A stretch of DNA of 7,750 nt from Anaerobacillus sp. GTDB taxonomy: Bacteria; Bacillota; Bacilli; Bacillales; Anaerobacillaceae. Position 1 is the stretch's first letter; each line of letters starts with the position of its first letter. The DNA lies in NCBI GenBank assembly GCA_007118195.1, contig SKSA01000329.1, positions 1 through 7,750 of the forward strand, in the 5' to 3' direction. Both the position numbers and the translations under genes were made by a program. The notes under the pieces are model-generated. The model ran no database searches and was not told the origin of the DNA. It was given only the letters and a program-made list of their open reading frames with translations. Of the stretch, positions 1 through 5,371 are shown piece by piece.

Positions 1-5
1 CCCTA

Positions 6-1208
6 CTACCGTCGTGAGCGAACTTTAATAAAGGCTACTTTAAGATAATTACCTTCCTTAAACTGTTTCATTGTCCTAAAATCATCAGGAAGTGAATATT
101 CCTCAAGAATATTGTACTGTAAATTCGATTCTTTAAAAGCTGCATCGATAAAACCTTTAAACTTTTGCATATCAAATGTTGCACAATTCGTCGAGGCAAC
201 GATTACCCCTTGCTCGTTTGTAATCGAAATCGCTTCTTTCAGAAGTTGTTTATAATCTTTCGATGCACTAAAGGTATATTTTTTAGACCTTGCAAAACTA
301 GGCGGGTCGAGAATGACCATATCAAACGACAATTTTTTCTTTACGGCATATTTAAAGTACCTAAACACATCTTCAACAATAATGTCCTGCGCCTCATAAT
401 CAATTCCATTCACGCTAAACTGCTCAATCGTCTTCGCTAAACTACGATTTGCCAGATCGACACTTGTCGTTTTTGCAGCGTTACCTAATGCAGCAAAAAT
501 CGAAAATGCTCCTGTATATGAAAATGTATTTAGTACCGTTTTTCCTTCTGCATAATGATCACGAATTGTTTTTCTTACTTCGCGTTGATCAAGAAAAAAA
601 CCAACCATAGCTCCTTCATTTAAATAAACGGCGAATTTGACTTTATTTTCTTTGACAATGAGCGGAAACTGCCCTCTTTCTCCAGCTACAAAATCATCTT
701 CTTCAATATATTGACCATCGGTATTAAAACGCTTTTTCTGATATACCCCTTTGTAATCAACTAATTTTTCTAACGAATCTAGAACATACTCTTTAAACTG
801 ATATATTCCTTCACTATACCAATTGATTAAGTAATACCCGTCAAAATAATCAATCGTTAGCCCTCCAACACCGTCACCTTCAGCATTAAATATCCGGAAA
901 GCAGTCGTTTCTTGATCATTAAAAAACGCCTTCCTTTTATTTAACGCAGTTTTAAGTTTTTTTTCAAAAAACGATGGGTCGATCTTTTCATTTTCATTTT
1001 GAGTAAGAACCCAGCCATAGCCTTTATTTTGCTTACCGTAATAACCTTTACCAATAAACGAACCATGATCATCTACGAGCTTAACTAAGACCCCTTCTTT
1101 TTTTAACTCATGAAGGTTATTTATCGATTGCTTTTGTATAAGTGGATACCCTGCTTTATATTTTTTAACGAATGTTGATTTTACTTTTAAAACAACTTCA
1201 GTCTTCAT
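6..1208 (-). CDS. Class I SAM-dependent rRNA large-subunit methyltransferase, RlmI/YwbD-like
   Basis: This 400-residue protein probably makes 5-methylcytosine in 23S rRNA, using S-adenosylmethionine in the cytoplasm; the exact target base is inferred from the family. Residues 1-75 look like the N-terminal PUA-type RNA-binding domain. A central linker region leads to the block MVGFFLDQRE (201-210), typical of this family. The Rossmann methyltransferase fold follows, with motif I LNTFSYTGAF (226-235), acidic D251 in SVDLANRS for the SAM ribose, motif IV DPPSF (301-305), and C342 in STNCATF at the position of the family's motif VI cysteine. Length is normal for COG1092 proteins. The ATG start at 1208 has only a modest ribosome site (AGGTTGG). 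It lies downstream of the BCCT gene on the same strand, but a hairpin repeat and its own candidate promoter separate them, so it is probably transcribed alone. The stop codon lies just inside the window. Confidence 0.9.
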   Translation of the reverse strand: MKTEVVLKVKSTFVKKYKAGYPLIQKQSINNLHELKKEGVLVKLVDDHGSFIGKGYYGKQNKGYGWVLTQNENEKIDPSFFEKKLKTALNKRKAFFNDQETTAFRIFNAEGDGVGGLTIDYFDGYYLINWYSEGIYQFKEYVLDSLEKLVDYKGVYQKKRFNTDGQYIEEDDFVAGERGQFPLIVKENKVKFAVYLNEGAMVGFFLDQREVRKTIRDHYAEGKTVLNTFSYTGAFSIFAALGNAAKTTSVDLANRSLAKTIEQFSVNGIDYEAQDIIVEDVFRYFKYAVKKKLSFDMVILDPPSFARSKKYTFSASKDYKQLLKEAISITNEQGVIVASTNCATFDMQKFKGFIDAAFKESNLQYNILEEYSLPDDFRTMKQFKEGNYLKVAFIKVRSRR

Positions 1209-1245
1209 TTTTCACCAACCTGCTTCACATTTTTATCCTTCTTTA

Positions 1246-1274
1246 TTTTTACATAAATATTAGGGCAATGTCAC
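1246..1274 (-). promoter_or_regulatory. Candidate sigma-A promoter for the methyltransferase gene
   Basis: Read on the minus strand, GTGACA (1269-1274, five of six matches to TTGACA) is followed after 17 bp by TAAAAA (1246-1251, four of six matches to TATAAT). Transcription would begin near 1239 and leave a leader of about 30 nt. The match is moderate, and the call rests on consensus and position only. Confidence 0.35.
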
Positions 1275-1287
1275 GTTTGTATTAGAA

Positions 1288-1339
1288 AGGGTCTGACCCC
1301 CACCACTGTAAAGCTTTACCGCAGTGAGGGACAGACCCT
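1288..1339 (-). terminator. Hairpin terminator candidate after the first BCCT gene, formed by a palindromic repeat
   Basis: The arms 1288-1299 and 1328-1339 are inverted repeats with 11 of 12 positions matching (AGGGTCTGACCC against GGGACAGACCCT). An inner CACTG/CAGTG pairing follows, and a perfect 12-bp palindrome GTAAAGCTTTAC lies at 1308-1319. For the minus-strand BCCT transcript the hairpin starts 10 nt after the stop codon and is followed by TTTCT. That could give intrinsic termination, although the U-tract is short. Confidence 0.5.
1289..1338. repeat. REP-like palindromic intergenic element, copy 1 (50 bp)
   Basis: This 50-bp unit aligns without gaps to the unit at 3423-3472, with 36 of 50 bases identical by my count. 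Both units have GGGTC...GACCC ends and a central TAAA...TA core. The same architecture, with GGTGTC...GACACC ends, recurs at 7423-7478. Short GGGTCTGACCC- and GGTGTCTGACACC-type palindromes are, to my knowledge, scattered between genes in many Bacillaceae genomes. No Y1-type (RAYT) transposase that might mobilise them is present in the window. Confidence 0.6.
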
Positions 1340-1349
1340 ATAAAATTTA

Positions 1350-3002
1350 TTATTTATTTTTATTTTTTTCATTTTTTAATTCTTTCTTTAATGCGATATT
1401 CTCATCTTTTAAATGTTTTTTTAAGTCCATATTTTCTTCTTTTAGTTTTAATTTTTCTTCTTTAAGCTTTAGCTTCTCTTCTTTCATTTTAAGTTTAACC
1501 AGCTTATCTTGGTATAAAATAACATGTTCACGACGCAACTCTTTAAATAAAGAGACGATCATAAAGATCATCACAATTGTGAACGGAAGTGCGGCAATAA
1601 TCGCAGCCGTTTGTAAAGCTGCTAAGCCACCTGATGCAAGTAACACGGCCGCTGCAGCTGATTGAATTAAACCCCAAATGAGTTTTACTGAGTTTGGAGG
1701 ATTTAAGCTTCCGTTTGTTGTTTGCATTCCTAGCACAAAGGTCGCTGAATCTGCAGAAGTAATAAAGAATGAACAAATCAGGAAAATAGCAATAACTGAT
1801 ATAAAAGTGCTGAGTGGAAATTGCTGTAAAAGCGAAAATAAGGCTATTTCCATGCCGCTCGTTTCGATGATGTTCATGATTCCAACATTATCGTTCATAT
1901 CTAACGAAATTGCCGTTCCACCAAAAACTGAGAACCATAGAGCACTAAACAAAGTAGGTACGGCTAAAACACCAATTACAAATTCACGAATCGTACGACC
2001 ACGAGAAACCCGAGCAATAAATGTCCCTACAAATGGTGCCCAAGAAATCCACCATGCCCAATAGAAAATAGTCCAACCTTGAACCCAATTCGTTTCTGGA
2101 TTAAAGGGATCCATTCGAAAGCTCATACTAACAATATTTTGAAAGTAATTCCCTAAGGTTTGTGTAAATGCCCCCATAATGTACGTTGTTGGCCCTAAAA
2201 ATAAAACAAATAACATTAATGATACCGCTAAATATACATTTGTTTTACTAAGAATACGAATACCACGATTTAGTCCTGTCAAGGCTGATAACATATACAA
2301 AACCGTAATAATAACAATAATGATGAACTGTGTGGAGAATGAATTTGGAATCACAGTGCTTAATTCGGATAATCCCCCAGAGATCTGCATCGTACCGAAA
2401 CCGAGCGAAGTTGCCACACCAATAATCGTAGCAACTACAACTAATACGTTAATCGTTGTACCAATTGATCCCTCGACGCGATCACCGATTAATGGACGGA
2501 AAGTTGCACTAATAACTCCAGAATAACCTTTTCGAAACTGAAAATAAGCTAAAACGAGCGCGACCATCGCATAAATCGCCCATGGATGAAGACCCCAGTG
2601 GAAAAATGAATATCGTAGTGCTTGTCCTGCGGCTTGATATTCCGTTATATTTTCATTTGGTGGAAAGTAAAAATGATACATTGGCTCAGCAACTCCCCAG
2701 AACACTAAACCAATACCCATTCCAGCGGTAAATAAGAAGGCAAACCACGTAAGATAGTTATATTCCGGCTCTTCATCCGGTTTACCTAATTTTATTTTTC
2801 CATATGGACTAACAATCAAAAATAAAGCAACAATTAAAAATGCACTAGCTGCTAATAAATAAAACCATCCAAATTCAAGTGTTATAAAGCTTTGAATCAT
2901 TCCGGTCACTTCGTCTAAATTATTAGGTGCAAATGCCCCCCATAATATAAAAATGATTGCGATAGTGGCTGAAATTGTAAATACAGGCGTTAATTTCTTC
3001 AA
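1350..3002 (-). CDS. BCCT-family Na+/glycine betaine-type transporter (OpuD/BetL-like) with charged heptad C-terminal tail
   Basis: This 550-residue membrane protein has about 12 predicted membrane helices and belongs to the betaine-carnitine-choline transporter family. It probably takes up glycine betaine with Na+ during osmotic stress. Supporting residues, aligned by eye to BetP, are the unwound glycine stretch AGMGIG (93-98), W136, W141 and Y144 in HWGLHPWAIY, the aromatic box W317, W318 and W321 in YWAWWISW, the family signature RVSRGRTIRE (331-340), and T415/S416 in ITSADS at the presumed Na2 site. Residues 498-550 form a very charged Lys/Glu helix with 7-residue repeats, longer than expected for OpuD (about 512 residues). 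BetP also carries a long C-terminal helix, which acts as an osmosensor. The start is TTG at 3002, supported by AAGGAG 8 nt upstream. The gene faces away from the second BCCT gene across 670 bp. Confidence 0.92.
   Translation of the reverse strand: MKKLTPVFTISATIAIIFILWGAFAPNNLDEVTGMIQSFITLEFGWFYLLAASAFLIVALFLIVSPYGKIKLGKPDEEPEYNYLTWFAFLFTAGMGIGLVFWGVAEPMYHFYFPPNENITEYQAAGQALRYSFFHWGLHPWAIYAMVALVLAYFQFRKGYSGVISATFRPLIGDRVEGSIGTTINVLVVVATIIGVATSLGFGTMQISGGLSELSTVIPNSFSTQFIIIVIITVLYMLSALTGLNRGIRILSKTNVYLAVSLMLFVLFLGPTTYIMGAFTQTLGNYFQNIVSMSFRMDPFNPETNWVQGWTIFYWAWWISWAPFVGTFIARVSRGRTIREFVIGVLAVPTLFSALWFSVFGGTAISLDMNDNVGIMNIIETSGMEIALFSLLQQFPLSTFISVIAIFLICSFFITSADSATFVLGMQTTNGSLNPPNSVKLIWGLIQSAAAAVLLASGGLAALQTAAIIAALPFTIVMIFMIVSLFKELRREHVILYQDKLVKLKMKEEKLKLKEEKLKLKEENMDLKKHLKDENIALKKELKNEKNKNK
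1431..1493 (-). repeat. Three in-frame 21-bp units encoding heptads in the BCCT tail
   Basis: Three consecutive 21-bp units (1473-1493, 1452-1472, 1431-1451) encode LKMKEEK, LKLKEEK and LKLKEEN, residues 504-524. The units differ at synonymous positions, so either the duplication is old or the pattern is kept at protein level. Leucines fall at spacings of 2 and 5, not the canonical 3 and 4 of a coiled coil. This implies a long charged helix with a periodic face more than a standard dimeric coiled coil. Confidence 0.7.
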
Positions 3003-3008
3003 TTAATA

Positions 3009-3016
3009 TTCTCCTT
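3009..3016 (-). promoter_or_regulatory. Ribosome binding site fixing the TTG start of the first BCCT gene
   Basis: On the minus strand AAAAGGAGAA stands 6-8 nt before TTG at 3002. No in-frame ATG lies nearby with a comparable site, and the protein then begins with MKKLTP and a membrane helix. The strong site supports initiation at this rare codon. Confidence 0.65.
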
Positions 3017-3026
3017 TTACATAAAA

Positions 3027-3054
3027 TATTTAGATATAATTTTAGGGTTGTAAA
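3027..3054 (-). promoter_or_regulatory. Weak candidate promoter of the first BCCT gene
   Basis: TTTACA (3049-3054 read on the minus strand) is followed after 16 bp by TAAATA (3027-3032). The -35 match is good, but the -10 match is poor and the resulting leader would be short (under 20 nt). A second TTTACA at 3086-3091 has no good -10 partner. The true promoter may differ, for example an alternative sigma-factor site. Confidence 0.2.
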
Positions 3055-3210
3055 GGTCCGAAGTTACTCGTACGTATTTTATCTATGTAAATCTAATGCT
3101 GACAGCGTTATTGAAAATCATCAACAAATCGTTCATTACGTATTTGAGATTCAAATTAAATCTATATAATTACGTAAGCAATAGAACCATTATACAATTA
3201 TAGTATCTTA

Positions 3211-3379
3211 TCATACCAATAATTTAACTTTATTAACCATATCTTGTAACTCATTCCTCGAATACCAAGCTTTTAAATCGGTTAAAAATCTTTTAGTTAT
3301 TTTTACCACGAGCCTTAGCTAAATACACCACTTTATCATCTTTAGATTTTATTGGTTTTGAAAACCTTCATCATGATAC
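3211..3379 (-). pseudogene. Possible decayed small coding remnant, family not recognised
   Basis: Three short minus-strand stretches in different frames read like one protein broken by frameshifts. They are MMKVFK beginning near 3374, then PIKSKDDKVVYLAKARGKN (about 3299-3355), then TKRFLTDLKAWYSRNELQD and beyond to a TGA stop at 3211-3213. Joining them by two frameshifts gives roughly 53 residues of ordinary, Lys-rich composition. I see no convincing ribosome site before the ATG. I do not recognise the family. It may be a degenerate orphan gene or the tail of a lost mobile-element gene. Chance open frames in AT-rich DNA remain a real alternative. Confidence 0.25.
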
Positions 3380-3422
3380 CACAATAAGAAAAGCTTTTAA
3401 ATAAATTTTTACGTATCTAAAA

Positions 3423-3472
3423 GGGTCAGACTCTCAGCACGGTAAAATTATAACGTATTGAAGGGCTGACCC
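3423..3472. repeat. REP-like palindromic intergenic element, copy 2 (50 bp)
   Basis: GGGTCAG (3423-3429) and CTGACCC (3466-3472) are perfect inverted ends of a 50-bp unit. Ungapped comparison with 1289-1338 gives 36 identical bases of 50, including the central TAAA core and the TGA run before the right arm. Its internal pairing is weaker than in copy 1. It lies about 200 bp upstream of the second BCCT gene and over 400 bp from the first, so it is not an obvious terminator for either. Confidence 0.6.
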
Positions 3473-3635
3473 AAGACTATTCAGGTGGAATACTGTTTAA
3501 TTACGATCATTCATAAGATAATATTTACACAGCCATTCATAGAGTACCAAAAAGCTAAATACTACTATATTTGGAGATTGGGCTTTTACTAAGGATTATG
3601 TTACGATACCCCTTCGTGTTTATTTAAGCGAAAAA

Positions 3636-3641
3636 TATAGT
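3636..3641 (+). promoter_or_regulatory. Candidate -10 box for the second BCCT gene
   Basis: TATAGT matches TATAAT at five of six positions and would start transcription near 3648, about 25 nt before the GTG start. No good -35 box lies 16-18 bp upstream. This leaves an activator-dependent promoter or another site as possibilities. A small TCTC-TTT-GAGA dyad sits at 3643-3653, right at the predicted start point. Confidence 0.25.
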
Positions 3642-3659
3642 GTCTCTTTGAGAGTATAG

Positions 3660-3667
3660 TAGGAGGA
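3660..3667 (+). promoter_or_regulatory. Strong ribosome binding site for the GTG start of the second BCCT gene
   Basis: TAGGAGGAT precedes GTG at 3673 with a spacer of about 6-7 nt. This near-perfect anti-SD match decides the start at a GTG codon, after which the protein begins MNQNSKLDWP and enters the first membrane helix. Confidence 0.7.
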
Positions 3668-3672
3668 TTTTT

Positions 3673-5223
3673 GTGAATCAAAATAGTAAACTTGATTGGC
3701 CTGTCTTGTTAATTAGTGGTGGGCTGTTAGTCATATTTGTATTAACTTCATTGATTAATGCAGATTTTGTAAGTCATTTAGTAAATACTTCATTTGGTTT
3801 TTCTGTTCAGTATTTTGGAGCGTTCTGGCAAGTACTAATGCTTGTAACCTTTATTGTGGCGATTGGATTGGCGATCTCTAAATATGGAAAAATCCAATTA
3901 GGAAATCGAAAAACTCCAGAAATGAGTACATTTAAATGGATATCGATTATCATGTGTACATTACTTGCTGGTGGCGGAGTTTTCTGGGCTGCCGCAGAAC
4001 CAATGTATCACTTTTTATCAGTACCACCTATGTTTGATGGTGTTGAAGCTGGGACAAATCACGCGATCGTGCCAGCCATGGCTCAGTCTTTCATGGACTG
4101 GGGATTTCTAGCTTGGGCAATTTTAGGTACACTAAGTGCCGTTGTTATGATGTACGGTCATTATCATAGAGGGATGCCACTTAAACCTCGTACTCTTCTT
4201 TACCCGATCTTCGGTGAAAAAATTAAAGAGAAAAGTACGCTTGGAACGATGGTAGATGCTTTTTCAGTAATTGCGGTTGCCGCAGGTACGATCGGACCTA
4301 TTGGTTTTCTTGGTTTACAGGCAGCTTATGGATTCGAAACTCTGTTTGGGATCCCAAATGTTTTCCTAACACAGTTGCTCATTATTATCGGTCTAATTGC
4401 GATTGCTTCAATATCAGCGGTAACAGGTGTTCATAAAGGAATACAGTTATTAAGTCGTTTTAATATCATTTTTACCTTTATTCTAATTGTTGTCATTTTA
4501 ATACTCGGTCCTGGGGCATTTATTGTTGATACGTTCCTTGGGACGATGGGGACTTACGTTCACAACTTCTTAGAAATTAGTCTTTATCGTGGTGACAAAG
4601 AATGGCTTGGATATTGGACGGTCTTCTTTTGGGGCTGGTTCATTGGCTATGGTCCGATGATGGCCATTTTCATTAGTCGAATTTCACGTGGTCGTACTTT
4701 ACGAGAGTTATTCCTTGCAGTGGCGATTATCGCACCAATTGTCACTAACTTCTGGTTCACTGTCGTTGGTGGGTCAGGTATTTTCTACGAATTACTTAAC
4801 CCAGGATCCGTTTCAGATGCATTAACTAACGGTGGTATGCCAGCTGCGATGATTGCGATTACCCAACAACTTCCAATGGGAACTCTAATGGCAGCAGCTT
4901 TCTTATTAGTAACCATTGTCTTTGTTGCTACTACAAGTGATTCAATGTCTTATACCATTTCAATGGCCATTACAGGTAGTGAAAACCCTTCAAGTAGCCT
5001 TCGTGTCTTTTGGGCGGTTGTCATGGGAGCTGTTGCGATCATCTTATTATCAATTGGTGAAGGAAGTATTGGCGCATTACAATCATTTATTGTCGTTACT
5101 GCAGTCCCTGTTTCTTTCATCTTATTACCAATGATTTGGTTAGCGCCGAAAGTTGCTCGTACATTGGCTATTGAACAAAATATCGTGAAAGAGCAAAAAC
5201 AAACGTTAAAAAAAGCTAGCTAG
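3673..5223 (+). CDS. BCCT-family transporter, divergent subtype of uncertain substrate
   Basis: This 516-residue protein with about 12 membrane helices belongs to the betaine-carnitine-choline transporter family, shown by VFWAAAEPMYHF (103-114), RISRGRTLRE (336-345) and ATTSDS (419-424). It differs from the neighbouring carrier where substrate and ion selectivity are set. The canonical AGMGIG becomes TLLAGG (96-101, aligned by the following VFW). The aromatic box reads W322, F323 and Y326 in place of three tryptophans. The Tyr of the helix with W143 and W148 is replaced by L151. T421/S422 at the presumed Na2 site remain. It therefore probably carries a related quaternary amine or sulfonium compound other than, or besides, glycine betaine. 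The substrate cannot be named from sequence. Its C-terminal tail is short. It is transcribed alone and ends at a strong hairpin terminator. Confidence 0.88.
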   Translation: MNQNSKLDWPVLLISGGLLVIFVLTSLINADFVSHLVNTSFGFSVQYFGAFWQVLMLVTFIVAIGLAISKYGKIQLGNRKTPEMSTFKWISIIMCTLLAGGGVFWAAAEPMYHFLSVPPMFDGVEAGTNHAIVPAMAQSFMDWGFLAWAILGTLSAVVMMYGHYHRGMPLKPRTLLYPIFGEKIKEKSTLGTMVDAFSVIAVAAGTIGPIGFLGLQAAYGFETLFGIPNVFLTQLLIIIGLIAIASISAVTGVHKGIQLLSRFNIIFTFILIVVILILGPGAFIVDTFLGTMGTYVHNFLEISLYRGDKEWLGYWTVFFWGWFIGYGPMMAIFISRISRGRTLRELFLAVAIIAPIVTNFWFTVVGGSGIFYELLNPGSVSDALTNGGMPAAMIAITQQLPMGTLMAAAFLLVTIVFVATTSDSMSYTISMAITGSENPSSSLRVFWAVVMGAVAIILLSIGEGSIGALQSFIVVTAVPVSFILLPMIWLAPKVARTLAIEQNIVKEQKQTLKKAS

Positions 5224-5279
5224 TCCTTATTTTAAATGACAGTTTTCACTTGCTTTGTTGTTGCTGAAAAAGAGATTAG

Positions 5280-5314
5280 AAAAGGTAGAGTGGAATTTTC
5301 CACTCTACCTTTTT
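5280..5314. terminator. Bidirectional intrinsic terminator between convergent BCCT and MFS genes
   Basis: A perfect 16-bp stem pairs 5280-5295 with 5298-5313 (core GGTAGAGTGG/CCACTCTACC) around a TT centre. It has a TTTTT run on the plus side and a TTTT run on the minus side. It lies about 57 bp after the BCCT stop and about 58 bp after the MFS stop, so it can end both converging transcripts. Confidence 0.9.
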
Positions 5315-5328
5315 CAGTATGTAAAACA

Positions 5329-5364
5329 TTTGCCGGCATTTACACCACAGATGGTGCCAGCAAA
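5329..5364 (-). repeat. Second hairpin just after the MFS gene
   Basis: TTTGCCGG (5329-5336) pairs with CCAGCAAA (5357-5364) with one mismatch (a G-U wobble in the minus-strand RNA). Inside is a perfect CACCA/TGGTG stem with a 4-nt loop (5343-5356) and a one-sided 6-nt bulge. It begins 7 nt after the MFS stop. It lacks a U-tract, so it may protect the mRNA 3' end or be a mobile palindromic repeat of a different subtype from the 50-bp family. Confidence 0.45.
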
Positions 5365-5371
5365 GAGATAC

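Larger units (their letters stand above)
3003..3672. other. 670-bp AT-rich intergenic region between divergent BCCT genes
   Basis: This region must hold the promoters of both transporters. It contains four TACGTA hexamers (3071-3076, 3137-3142, 3171-3176, 3410-3415), two of them within identical ATTACGTA octamers 34 bp apart (3135 and 3169). It also contains a possible decayed coding remnant on the minus strand (about 3211-3379) and a 50-bp palindromic repeat (3423-3472). No intact gene, riboswitch fold or convincing sRNA was recognised. The stretch 3473-3580 shows nothing I can name. Confidence 0.7.

Noticed and set aside
1289..1338. Mobile-element terminal repeats bounding a transposon between 1289 and 3472
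   Set aside because: The two 50-bp units are each self-palindromic and enclose an ordinary BCCT gene with no transposase or target duplication that I can see. They behave as separate elements, not as the ends of one transposon.
1431..1493. Canonical leucine-zipper coiled coil in the BCCT tail
   Set aside because: The leucines are spaced 2 and 5 residues apart, not 3 and 4, so only a 7-residue periodic charged helix is claimed.
1324..2526. Several plus-strand open frames opposite the first BCCT gene (for example 1324-1665, 1678-2064, 2179-2526)
   Set aside because: They are antisense to a clear transporter gene, have low-complexity or implausible compositions (Phe/Ser-rich stretches mirroring the Lys/Glu codons) and lack ribosome sites. 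They are shadows of the real gene.
3003..3672. Riboswitch, T-box or long structured leader upstream of either BCCT gene
   Set aside because: No recognisable aptamer core, T-box sequence or terminator/antiterminator pair is seen next to either start codon.
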